A DNA stretch of 64,000 nucleotides. Source: [Candidatus Thermochlorobacteriaceae] bacterium GBChlB. GTDB lineage: Bacteria; Bacteroidota; Chlorobiia; Chlorobiales; Thermochlorobacteraceae. Made by a program: the position numbers and the translations under genes. Below the pieces are notes generated by a model. That model saw only the letters and a program-made list of their open reading frames with translations. It was not told where the DNA came from and did not search any database. The DNA lies in NCBI GenBank assembly GCA_000724175.1, contig JPGV01000020.1:154532-218531 (forward strand). Direction: 5' to 3'. Positions 36,852 through 45,591 of the stretch are shown piece after piece. Position 1 is the stretch's first letter, and each line of letters opens with the position of its first letter.

Positions 36852-38540
36852 ATGAAACATCTGGTTTTCGCGTTGCTTTGTGCCGCGTCGCTCTCGAGTT
36901 TTGCACAAGACCGTTTGACGGGAAAAAGTTTTGCAACGCGCTCCGAAGTTATCGCGCAAAACGGCATGGCCTGCACCAGTCAGCCGCTTGCCACACAAGT
37001 TGCGCTCGACATACTCAAACAGGGCGGCACCGCGATTGACGCAGCGATTGCGGCAAATGCGACGCTCGGACTCGTTGAACCCACCGCCAACGGCATCGGC
37101 GGCGACCTCTTTGCGATTGTTTGGGACGCCAAGACGCAAAAACTTTATGGACTCAACGCCAGCGGACGCTCGCCCTACACACTCACGCTCGATTACTTCA
37201 AGAAGCAAAATCTCAAGCATATTCCTGCGCTGGGTCCATTGCCTGTCAGCGTGCCGGGCTGTGTCGACGGCTGGTTTGAACTTCATAAAAAATTTGGCAA
37301 GCTGCCTATGAAAACGACCCTTGCGCCCGCCATCGCCTATGCTCGCAACGGATTTCCGTTGTCGGAACTTGTCGCGTATTCGTTGGAGCGCAGCGTGGCG
37401 GCGCTTTCAAAATATCCCAACGTCAAAGAGACCTACGCGCCAAACGGCGTGCCGAAAAAAGGCGACGTGTTCAAAAATCCCAACTTGGCAACAACACTTG
37501 AAAAAATCGCCAACGGCGGCAGAGAGGCGTTCTACAAAGGCGACATTGCGCAGACGATTGAAAAATTTATGAAAGCGCAAGGCGGCTTTCTTTCCGCAAA
37601 AGATTTGGCAGACCATACATCTGAATGGGTTGAACCGGTCTCGACGACTTATCGAGGCTATGAGGTTTGGGAACTGCCGCCGAACAGTCAGGGCATTGCC
37701 GCGCTGCAAATGCTGAACCTTTTGGAAGGATATGATTTTTCAAAAATTCCGTTTGGCAGCAAAGAGCATATTCACTACTTCGTTGAAGCTAAAAAACTTG
37801 CGTTTGAAGACCGCGCGAAGTATTACGCCGACCCCGATTTCGTTAAAACGCCGGTCAAAGAACTCATCTCGAAAGAGTATGCCAACGAGCGACGAAAACT
37901 CATTTCGCCAGACCGTGCCGCGCGGCGTGTCGACGCGGGCAATCCCGCGCTCAAAATTGGCGGCACGACCTACCTCACTGTTGCCGATAAAGACGGCAAT
38001 ATGATTTCACTTATCCAAAGCAACTATCGCGGCATGGGGTCGGGCATGGTGCCAGACGGACTTGGCTTTATGCTGCACGACCGTGGCGAACTCTTTTCGC
38101 TCACCGAGGGCGAAGCCAACACCTACGCGCCGCACAAACGTCCGTTCCAAACGATTATTCCTGCGTTTATCACCAAAGACGGCAAGCCGTTTATGAGTTT
38201 TGGCGTCATGGGCGGTGAGTTTCAACCACTTGGACACGTGCAAATTATTATGAACATCATTGACTACGGAATGAACGCACAGGAAGCTGGCGACGCACCG
38301 CGCATTGCACACGAAGGCTCGTCGGAACCGACTGGCGAAAAAATGACCGACGGCGGCACGATTTTTTTGGAGACAGGCTACCCGCACGAAACCATACGCG
38401 AACTCTTGAAGATGGGACATAAAATTGGATACAGCCTCAGCGGCTACGGCGGCTATCAAGGCATTTTGTATGACGCGAAAAATAAAGTCTATTACGGCGC
38501 GTCGGAGTCGCGCAAAGATGGACAAGCCGCCGGCTATTGA
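36852..38540 (+). CDS. ggt: Gamma-glutamyltranspeptidase
   Basis: GGT hydrolyses or transfers the gamma-glutamyl group of glutathione-like peptides in the periplasm after autocleavage into two subunits. The start at 36852 gives a clean signal peptide ending SSFAQ; the frame upstream to 36726 overlaps the lipoprotein. Marks are GGTAIDAAIAANATLGLVEP, NGIGGDLFAIVWD, the PPNSQG loop and the nucleophile Thr in GGTTYLTVADKDGN, plus SGMVPDGLGFMLHDRG. The 3' end overlaps the convergent TPR gene by 7 bp. Confidence 0.92.
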   Translation: MKHLVFALLCAASLSSFAQDRLTGKSFATRSEVIAQNGMACTSQPLATQVALDILKQGGTAIDAAIAANATLGLVEPTANGIGGDLFAIVWDAKTQKLYGLNASGRSPYTLTLDYFKKQNLKHIPALGPLPVSVPGCVDGWFELHKKFGKLPMKTTLAPAIAYARNGFPLSELVAYSLERSVAALSKYPNVKETYAPNGVPKKGDVFKNPNLATTLEKIANGGREAFYKGDIAQTIEKFMKAQGGFLSAKDLADHTSEWVEPVSTTYRGYEVWELPPNSQGIAALQMLNLLEGYDFSKIPFGSKEHIHYFVEAKKLAFEDRAKYYADPDFVKTPVKELISKEYANERRKLISPDRAARRVDAGNPALKIGGTTYLTVADKDGNMISLIQSNYRGMGSGMVPDGLGFMLHDRGELFSLTEGEANTYAPHKRPFQTIIPAFITKDGKPFMSFGVMGGEFQPLGHVQIIMNIIDYGMNAQEAGDAPRIAHEGSSEPTGEKMTDGGTIFLETGYPHETIRELLKMGHKIGYSLSGYGGYQGILYDAKNKVYYGASESRKDGQAAGY

Positions 38541-39349
38541 GTTTTCACAGTGTCTTGTTGGCGTTTCGGCATCTCGACATAAATCAGCTCGATGAGCGTT
38601 CTTGCCCTTGTGCTGTCGAGCGATTTAAGCACCTCGTGCTGCTTGAAAGCATCACTGCGTTTTTTGGCATACACAAACGTAACGCCCAGACCAAACACGG
38701 CTTCGGCGTCGTTTGGAAAGCGCTTAATGAGCGCGGTGTATATGTCGATGGCGTCGTCGTAGCGTTTTTGTTTTCGGTAAAGTTCGGCGAGCGCTTTTTG
38801 TGTCTCGCGGTCGTTGGGTTTCAAACGAAGCATCTGTTTCAGTGCGTCAATCGCGTCGGTTGTTGTGCTGTCAGATTTTGACGCCACCGCGAAAAGATTG
38901 TAGAGAAGCGTTGTGTCGTTGGGCGACTGCGTTGAGCGTTGTTTAAGCAGCGCAACGGCGTCGGTTGTGCGTCCGATTTTGTCATACAAAATTGCCAAAT
39001 TAACCGCGACGTCCTGCTGTTTCGGGTTAAGTTTCAGTGCGGTGTTCAGCGATTCAATCGCGTCGTTATACTGTTCAAGGTCGTTGTATGCCATACCGAG
39101 CGCGATATGCGCCTCGACGAAATCCGCTTTCAGTGTAATTGCCTCTTTGAAGGCGGCAACCGCGTTTTGCAGCTTTCCCGCCTCGACCAACGCCGCACCC
39201 AAATTGAAATGCGCAACCGGATTTTTCGGATACTTCTTGACATTTCTTTCAGCAGTTTTAAGCTCGTCGGTTTGAGCCAATACGGCGCCAGACATCAAGA
39301 GCGATACGAGCGAGAGCAGTGCAACAAATTTCATGGTTCGTTTAGCCAA
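38534..39349 (-). CDS. Secreted tetratricopeptide-repeat protein
   Basis: The protein has 271 residues, with a signal peptide ending VLAQ (start at 39349 or 39334). Five to six TPR units of 34 residues follow from about residue 40, such as PVAHFNLGAALVEAGKLQNA, VEAHIALGMAYNDLEQYNDA and ETQKALAELYRKQKRYDDA. TPR proteins act as scaffolds; the partner is unknown. It lies downstream of the desaturase, from which it is separated by a terminator. Confidence 0.8.
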   Translation of the reverse strand: MAKRTMKFVALLSLVSLLMSGAVLAQTDELKTAERNVKKYPKNPVAHFNLGAALVEAGKLQNAVAAFKEAITLKADFVEAHIALGMAYNDLEQYNDAIESLNTALKLNPKQQDVAVNLAILYDKIGRTTDAVALLKQRSTQSPNDTTLLYNLFAVASKSDSTTTDAIDALKQMLRLKPNDRETQKALAELYRKQKRYDDAIDIYTALIKRFPNDAEAVFGLGVTFVYAKKRSDAFKQHEVLKSLDSTRARTLIELIYVEMPKRQQDTVKTQ

Positions 39350-39404
39350 ATTGACGTTGATAAACTTTTTAGGTTCACGCGTTCAATATTTACGCGGCTC
39401 GACG

Positions 39405-39457
39405 AAAAAAGGCGGCAATCCTCGTCACAAAAGGAATCGCCGCCTTGTTATTTTTTT
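39405..39457 (-). terminator. Intrinsic terminator of the desaturase gene
   Basis: On the minus strand AAGGCGGCGATTCC pairs with GGATTGCCGCCTT (one bulge) around an 11-base loop and is followed by six T. It lies 13 bp after the desaturase stop. T-rich sequence on both sides could make it work in both directions. Confidence 0.85.
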
Positions 39458-39469
39458 GAGACGCGATGT

Positions 39470-40387
39470 TTAGGCAGGAACGCTTTCTTGACGTGTCGGT
39501 GCCAGCGTCGTCGGTTGCATTGCGGCTTTTCGGCTTAGGCGCTCCAAACGCATCGAGGTTGATTTAAATTTCTCACTGAACGCGCCCAAAATGTAAGTTT
39601 GGAACAAGTATCCCCAAAAACTTCTCACGTTCAAATACGGGTCGATTTTGTCAGCGATTTTCGCGTGGGCTTCTGGCGTCAGGCTCCAATGCAGTTGTGC
39701 GTTGTCGTGGTGAACGGTGTGGTAGCCGTTGTTGAACAAAAGCGCGTTGAGTATCGGGCTGACGAAATTGCGCGAGTGATTGACGGGCGAGGTCTCGTCG
39801 GCATGAACGTGTTGCAAATAGTTAAACACGAGAATCGAGAAGAGCGCAACTTGATGCGGGATTAAAATAAAGAGAACGGCTTTTTTCCAATCGATGACGA
39901 GACCGCCGACGATGAACGCCGCCAGCGCAACATATTGCAACATGTAGAACGCAAATTTGCCTTTATCTTTTTCCCATGTCTTTTTGAGGAAATCTCGAAT
40001 TGGCGTTTGCTGGAAGTAGCTGCTGATGGACGGATACGACAGAATTGTCCAGAGATTGTTCTTCTCGCTGAATCGATAGGTCAGGGTGTAGTCGCCTTCG
40101 CGGTTGTTGAACTTATGATGATTTTTGTTGTGCGTCGGAATCCAACCGAAGGCGGGAAAGCCATAGAAGAGCGTGAGCCAATAGTCGGTGAGTTTGTTCA
40201 TGGCATCAGACTTCCAGATTGGCAAATGGTTGTGGTTGTGCGCGATAACAGCGATGCTGACCGCCATAAAAAGCGACCACACATACAAAATCGGGTTCAA
40301 CTCGTTAAGATTCCATTGCACGAAAAATAATGCCGTTGTAACGAGCAGATAGGCAACGGTTCTGATGTCAGCTTTGTATTGTAACAC
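39470..40387 (-). CDS. Fatty acid desaturase (membrane di-iron)
   Basis: The protein has 305 residues. Histidine boxes are HNHNH, HNKNHH, QHVHADE and GYHTVHHD, the ligands of the membrane di-iron desaturase/hydroxylase family, with hydrophobic segments between them. The enzyme would introduce an O2-dependent double bond (or hydroxyl) in a lipid tail, consistent with an organism exposed to oxygen. The exact substrate is not evident, and a carotenoid-type substrate cannot be excluded. Its transcript ends at the strong terminator downstream. Confidence 0.85.
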   Translation of the reverse strand: MLQYKADIRTVAYLLVTTALFFVQWNLNELNPILYVWSLFMAVSIAVIAHNHNHLPIWKSDAMNKLTDYWLTLFYGFPAFGWIPTHNKNHHKFNNREGDYTLTYRFSEKNNLWTILSYPSISSYFQQTPIRDFLKKTWEKDKGKFAFYMLQYVALAAFIVGGLVIDWKKAVLFILIPHQVALFSILVFNYLQHVHADETSPVNHSRNFVSPILNALLFNNGYHTVHHDNAQLHWSLTPEAHAKIADKIDPYLNVRSFWGYLFQTYILGAFSEKFKSTSMRLERLSRKAAMQPTTLAPTRQESVPA

Positions 40388-40544
40388 GATTAGAAACTGA
40401 GTTTAGATTGGCAAAACTTCGTGATGTTTTTGTGATACTTGCCCCAATATACACTTTTTACGCGCGAATCGTTTTTGACATTTCAAAAATGTTGCGTATT
40501 TCCCGACATCCTCTTTTTGACAAAACAGCATCAGATTGACTGCA

Positions 40545-43394
40545 ATGAAAACCGTTACCAACATCATTTTCGCGCTGCTCTTGATGTGCGGCGGCGCGGC
40601 GGCGCAACAGAAAAAGCCGATTTCGCACGACGTCTACGACGATTGGAAGTCGATTGTCAATAGTCAGGTCTCGCCCAACGGCAAGTTTATCGGCTATGTG
40701 CTTGAACCGCAGGAAGGCGACGCCACGCAGGTCTTTCACAACCTTACAACCAAAGAGCAGCGTTTGTTTGAGCGCGGCGTCGACGGGCGATTTTCCAGCG
40801 ACTCTGAGTTTCTTGTCTTTAAAATCAAACCGCGATTGGACAGCCTGAAGTCGATGCGCCGACGCCGAATGAAGCCCGAAGACCTTCCGAAAGATTCGCT
40901 CGGCATTTTTGACGTGCAGAAAAACGCGCTGACGAAAATTCCGCGCGTCAAAGCGTTCAAGATGCCTGAAAAAGCAGGAGGCTGGCTTGCCTATCACTTG
41001 GAGCGTCCTGCGCCGCCCAAAGAACCTGCCCGTCCCGACACGTCGCGCCGAAACGCCAAAGTGCCCAAAAAAGAAGACGACGAGAACGGCACGCGGCTCG
41101 TCTTGCGCAACCTCAACACAGGCAAAGAAATCTCGTTTGAATTTGTTACCGACTTTGAATTTTCAGAGAACGGCAAACGCCTGATGTTTGGCACGACCGG
41201 CAACGACAGCTCAATGCAAGCGGGCACCTACCTTGTCGAGCTTGCAACGCAGACACTGAAACCGATTTGTCGCGCCAAAGGCAAATACAAGTTTCTCATC
41301 TTTGATGAGCAAGGCGACCAAGCCGCGTTTCTGTCGAACACCGACACGTCGAAATCACGGATTCGATTTTATGACCTGCGCTACTGGCAGGCGGGGAGCG
41401 GGGATTCCGCTATTGTTCTGGCAGACACCAACACTGCTGCGCTGCCGAAACAGTGGCTCGTGAGCGAGTATCGCAAACCGATGTTTTCGAAAAACGGCAA
41501 ACGGCTCTTCTTTGGAACCGCGCCGCGCCCGCTCTTGCCCGATACCACACGGCTTCCCGAAGAAATCGTCAGCGTTGATGTGTGGCATTGGAGAGATGGC
41601 GAAATTCAGGCGCAACAAAACGCCACGCTTAAACAGCAACGCGAGCGGTCGTATCTCGCCGCAATTGACCTTACCACGAAAAAAATGCTGCAAGTGGCAA
41701 CAAAAGACATGGACAACATCGCCCTCGGCAGCGACGGCGACGCGAGTGTTGCATTGGGTTTTTCCGACAATGCGTATCAAGTTCAGCGCACGTGGGAAGG
41801 AGGCCCGCCGCGCGTTGATGTGTATCTTATCAATCTCGCCGATGGGTCGCGTAAGTTGGTCAAAAAAAATGAACGCGCTTACGGCACTCGGTTTTCGCCC
41901 GACTCAAAATACGTCGTTTGGTATAGCTCGCCTGAACGGTCGTGGTTTTCTTACAATGTCTCAACGGGCGAGACCGCGAACCTCACCAAGAAAGACCGTA
42001 AGTTTTACGATGAACTGCACGACTCGCCCGACGACCCAGCGCCCTATGGCGCAGTCGGCTTTACCGAAGGAGATAAAAGTCTCTTGCTATACGACCGTTA
42101 CGATATTTGGGAACTCGACCCAACGGGAAAAACTGCGCCCAAACGCTTGACCAAAGGACGCGAGACGAAAACGCGCTATCGCTACATTCAACTCGATGAC
42201 GAGGAACGCCGCATCAACTCCGCCGCGCCGATTTTCCTCGAAGCCTTTAACGAAACGACAAAAGGCGAGAGCTACTGCTCAATGACGCTCTCAAAAGCCG
42301 ACGCACCCAAGACGCTCTACGCCGTAGATGCGGCGCTCTCTGTGCCACGCAAAGCCAAGCACGCCGACCAAGTTATTTTCACACGCTCGACATTTACGGA
42401 GTTTCCGAACATCTGGACGTCTGATTTGACCTTCCAATCGCCGACGAAACTCTCGGACGCCAACCCGCAACAAAAAAACTACCTTTGGGGAACGGTCGAA
42501 CTTGTCGATTGGAAATCGCTCGATGGACAAAACTTGCAAGGGTTGCTTTATAAGCCCGAGAACTTCGATGCGACAAAAAAATACCCGATGATTGTCTACT
42601 ACTACGAGCGCAATAGCGACGGGCTGCATCGGTTTATTTCGCCTGCGCCGTCGGCATCGACCATCAGTCCCAGCATTTACGCAAGCAACGGGTATTTGGT
42701 CTTTATTCCCGACATTCCCTACAAAATTGGGTATCCTGGGCAGAGCGCGTTCAACTCGATTGTCTCCGGCACGAAGGCGCTGATTGCCAAAGGCTTTGTG
42801 AACGAAAAGAAAATCGGTTTGCAAGGACAAAGCTGGGGCGGCTACCAAACGGCGTTTCTCATCACGCGCACCAATATGTATGCGGCGGCAATGGCAGGCG
42901 CGCCTGTGGCGAACATGACGAGCGCTTACGGCGGCATTCGTTGGGGACCTGGCATCTTGCGGCAGTTCCAATATGAACATACGCAAAGCCGCATCGGGGC
43001 GACACCGTGGCAGAAACTGAATTTGTATCTCGAAAATTCGCCGCTCTTTAAGGCAGATAAAATCGAGACGCCGCTTCTGATGATGCACAACGACGCCGAC
43101 GACGCCGTGCCGTGGTATCAAGGCATTGAAATGTATTCTGCGCTGCGCCGCCTGCAAAAACCCGTCTGGATGCTCACCTACAACGGCGAGAAACACAACT
43201 TAACACAGCGCAAAAATCGAAAAGACCTCTCGATTCGAATGATGCAGTTCTTCGACCACTACTTGAAGGACGCACCAATGCCTGTGTGGATGAAAGACGG
43301 CGTTCCCGCCATTGAAAAGTCTATCAATATGGGCTATGAACTCACGGGCGCTGGCGGCGGCACCACAATGGGCGCAACCGAAGGCGAAAAGTAA
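40545..43394 (+). CDS. Prolyl-oligopeptidase-family (S9) peptidase
   Basis: The protein has about 949 residues with a signal peptide ending GGAAAQQ. An N-terminal beta-propeller region covers about residues 30-640, and the C-terminal alpha/beta-hydrolase carries Ser in GLQGQSWGGYQTAFL, Asp in MHNDADDAVPW and His in NGEKHNL, the complete S9 triad. It probably degrades peptides in the periplasm. The start at ATG 40545 is chosen over TTG 40536. Lys/Arg/Pro-rich residues near 160 form an exposed insert. Confidence 0.92.
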   Translation: MKTVTNIIFALLLMCGGAAAQQKKPISHDVYDDWKSIVNSQVSPNGKFIGYVLEPQEGDATQVFHNLTTKEQRLFERGVDGRFSSDSEFLVFKIKPRLDSLKSMRRRRMKPEDLPKDSLGIFDVQKNALTKIPRVKAFKMPEKAGGWLAYHLERPAPPKEPARPDTSRRNAKVPKKEDDENGTRLVLRNLNTGKEISFEFVTDFEFSENGKRLMFGTTGNDSSMQAGTYLVELATQTLKPICRAKGKYKFLIFDEQGDQAAFLSNTDTSKSRIRFYDLRYWQAGSGDSAIVLADTNTAALPKQWLVSEYRKPMFSKNGKRLFFGTAPRPLLPDTTRLPEEIVSVDVWHWRDGEIQAQQNATLKQQRERSYLAAIDLTTKKMLQVATKDMDNIALGSDGDASVALGFSDNAYQVQRTWEGGPPRVDVYLINLADGSRKLVKKNERAYGTRFSPDSKYVVWYSSPERSWFSYNVSTGETANLTKKDRKFYDELHDSPDDPAPYGAVGFTEGDKSLLLYDRYDIWELDPTGKTAPKRLTKGRETKTRYRYIQLDDEERRINSAAPIFLEAFNETTKGESYCSMTLSKADAPKTLYAVDAALSVPRKAKHADQVIFTRSTFTEFPNIWTSDLTFQSPTKLSDANPQQKNYLWGTVELVDWKSLDGQNLQGLLYKPENFDATKKYPMIVYYYERNSDGLHRFISPAPSASTISPSIYASNGYLVFIPDIPYKIGYPGQSAFNSIVSGTKALIAKGFVNEKKIGLQGQSWGGYQTAFLITRTNMYAAAMAGAPVANMTSAYGGIRWGPGILRQFQYEHTQSRIGATPWQKLNLYLENSPLFKADKIETPLLMMHNDADDAVPWYQGIEMYSALRRLQKPVWMLTYNGEKHNLTQRKNRKDLSIRMMQFFDHYLKDAPMPVWMKDGVPAIEKSINMGYELTGAGGGTTMGATEGEK

Positions 43395-43423
43395 CCCAAA
43401 GGAAACAGCATTTGTTGCATCTC

Positions 43424-43459
43424 AAAGGCGGATTTGCGCATGGGCAGATTCGCCTTTTT
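43424..43459 (+). terminator. Intrinsic terminator of the S9 peptidase gene
   Basis: A 14-pair stem (AAAGGCGGATTTGC with GCAGATTCGCCTTT, two G-T pairs) closes a six-base loop and is followed by T residues. It is 29 bp after the stop codon. Confidence 0.85.
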
Positions 43460-43474
43460 GATTCGTCGGTCATT

Positions 43475-43506
43475 TATACGCCAATGGAACTATACGCCAA
43501 TGGAAC
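43475..43506. repeat. Perfect 16-bp tandem repeat
   Basis: TATACGCCAATGGAAC occurs twice head to tail without mismatch. It lies between a terminator and the Fak fusion gene; it could be a replication slip or a paired protein-binding site. Confidence 0.8.
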
Positions 43507-43747
43507 GCGGACAATTTTGAACAGGCTACCGCTTGCAAGTCTTCCAACAAAAGTTAAATTTGCAACTCTCGTTTCTTGTTCTTGAAGAAACATTTGTGTG
43601 ACACGATAGAGACGACGCGCTTGGAGACGACCGATATGTTCACCGCTCGATACGCTGACCGAGGCGCCGTGCTGTTGGTCACGCCAAAATTTTGCCCAGC
43701 CACAGCCGCCTCGCCTGTAAGCGTTTTAACTTTAACCAAACTACACT

Positions 43748-45556
43748 ATGCCGATTGAGTATCTGAACGGTCGCCGACTTAAACACGCCATTATCGCGGG
43801 CGCGGAATCCGTTATCATGCGAAAAGATTACCTCAACAAAATCAATGTGTTTCCTGTCGCCGACGGCGATACGGGAACCAATATGGCGCTCACCTTGAAA
43901 TCCATTATTGACGGACTCTACGACTGCGACGACACAACGGTCAACGCCGTTGTCATTTGTGCAGCAGACTCCGCGCTTGTTGGCTCTCGTGGCAACTCCG
44001 GCTCAATCTTGGCGCAGTTCTATCAAGGGTTCGCAGACGGGTTGGCGGGAAAAGAACGCATCACCACCAAAGAGTTCGGCAGTTCGCTCTTGCTTGCCAA
44101 AGACTACGCCTACGACGCCATGATAGAGCCAAAGGAAGGCACGATTTTAACCGTCATTCGAGATTGGACGCACAGCATCGCCACACTTGCCGCAAAGACA
44201 ACCGACTTCAAGGAAGTCATGGCACACTCGGTTCAAGCCGCAAAACAGTCGCTTGCCAGAACGCCCGATGAACTCAAAGTAAACGGCGTTGCTATTTTGA
44301 AAAAAGCTGGCGTGGTGGACTCTGGCGCGCAAGGCTTTGTCGATATGCTCGACGGCGTCTATAATTTTATCCATCAAGGCAGCATCAAAGAGTTCATCAA
44401 GAAAAAGTTTTTCTCCGTTGCGGGCGCGGACGCTGGTGCAACCGTCGATGCCAACACCGAAGACATTACGTTTCAATACTGCACCGAGTTCGTCTTGGAG
44501 AACGGCGCGACCTACGACAAAAAAGCGCTGCGGAAGGAACTTATTGAATACGGCGACTCGCTCATCATCGGCGGCTCATCGACTAAAACAAAGGTGCATA
44601 TTCATACCAACGAGCCTGAGACCATCTTTAACATTGCCGCGCGCTACGGCATTGTGCAGAAGAAGAAGTTTGAGGACATGAAAGCGCAACACGAAGCGGC
44701 GTTTGGCAGAAAACTCATTGGCATCGTTACCGACTCGACCTGCGACCTCTCGGAAGACTTTTTGGAGAAAAACGATGTGCGCATTGTGCCGCTTCAAGTG
44801 CGGTTCGGCGAAGAGGAATTTCTTGACCGCATTACCATTTCATCGCAAGAGTTTTACCAGCGCCTGAAAACCAGCAAAGACTTTCCGAAAACATCGCAGC
44901 CAGCGACCGCCGCGTTCAAGCAGGTCTATGACGACATGCTTCGCAAGTATGACAGCGTGCTGTCGATTCATATTTCGTCGGGCATTTCGGGCACACTGCA
45001 AAACGCCCGCACCACGGGAAAATTTTTCAAGGACAGGAAAATTGTCGCCGTCGATAGCAAAATCACGTCGCTTGGCTTAGGCTTTTTGGTGCGCGAAGCC
45101 GTCAAGATGCGCGACGAGCATAAGACCATCGAAGAAATTGAAGCGCGCTTGAACGACATGACCAAAAACATTAGAGCCTTTTTGAGCCTCGAGACTATTG
45201 AGAACTTGGTGCGCGGCGGCAGATTAAGCAAGTCCAAAGGGCTACTTGCGCGCGTGTTTCACATCAATCCTGTGCTAACCTTCGATGACAAAGGCAAAGT
45301 CGTTCAGTTGGATAAAGGTGTCGGCGATAAAGGCTCGCTCGATAAAGCCATTGAACACACCTTGAAATTTATTGACGGTAAAAAGCGCATTCAACTCTCC
45401 GTTGTCTATTCCGATAAGCCAGAACGCGCTCAATACGCCAAACAAAAACTGAACGACGCGCGCCCAGAACTTGTGATTGAGACTGCGCAGATTTCGCCTG
45501 TCTTAGGGACATACGGCGGGTCGGGAACCGTCGTGATGATTGTCCATGCCGAATAG
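43748..45556 (+). CDS. FakA-FakB fusion: DhaL kinase domain with DegV fatty-acid-binding domain
   Basis: The protein has 602 residues. Residues 1-210 are a DhaL/DAK2 kinase domain with INVFPVADGDTGTNM and VGSRGNSGSILAQ. A FakA-type middle domain runs to about 315 (KVHIHTNEP, EDMKAQHEA). From about 322 a full DegV/FakB domain follows, with GIVTDSTCDLSEDF, PKTSQPA, the fatty-acid-contact SSGISGT and GGRLSKSKG. FakA normally phosphorylates fatty acids presented by a separate FakB; here both are in one chain, which would fix the kinase:carrier ratio. The product would be acyl-phosphate for phospholipid synthesis. Confidence 0.85.
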   Translation: MPIEYLNGRRLKHAIIAGAESVIMRKDYLNKINVFPVADGDTGTNMALTLKSIIDGLYDCDDTTVNAVVICAADSALVGSRGNSGSILAQFYQGFADGLAGKERITTKEFGSSLLLAKDYAYDAMIEPKEGTILTVIRDWTHSIATLAAKTTDFKEVMAHSVQAAKQSLARTPDELKVNGVAILKKAGVVDSGAQGFVDMLDGVYNFIHQGSIKEFIKKKFFSVAGADAGATVDANTEDITFQYCTEFVLENGATYDKKALRKELIEYGDSLIIGGSSTKTKVHIHTNEPETIFNIAARYGIVQKKKFEDMKAQHEAAFGRKLIGIVTDSTCDLSEDFLEKNDVRIVPLQVRFGEEEFLDRITISSQEFYQRLKTSKDFPKTSQPATAAFKQVYDDMLRKYDSVLSIHISSGISGTLQNARTTGKFFKDRKIVAVDSKITSLGLGFLVREAVKMRDEHKTIEEIEARLNDMTKNIRAFLSLETIENLVRGGRLSKSKGLLARVFHINPVLTFDDKGKVVQLDKGVGDKGSLDKAIEHTLKFIDGKKRIQLSVVYSDKPERAQYAKQKLNDARPELVIETAQISPVLGTYGGSGTVVMIVHAE

Positions 45557-45591
45557 CGGTTGCGCGGATTCTTCACGCCGCGTTGCGCTGC

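Larger units (their letters stand above)
43395..43747. other. 353-bp intergenic region
   Basis: After the terminator of the S9 peptidase gene (43424-43459) comes a 16-bp tandem repeat (43475-43506). The remaining 240 bp up to the Fak fusion show no convincing gene or promoter. Confidence 0.6.

Noticed and set aside
42291-43196. Minus-strand frame of 301 residues opposite the S9 peptidase
   Set aside because: It is antisense to the catalytic domain and Arg/His-rich, a typical shadow.
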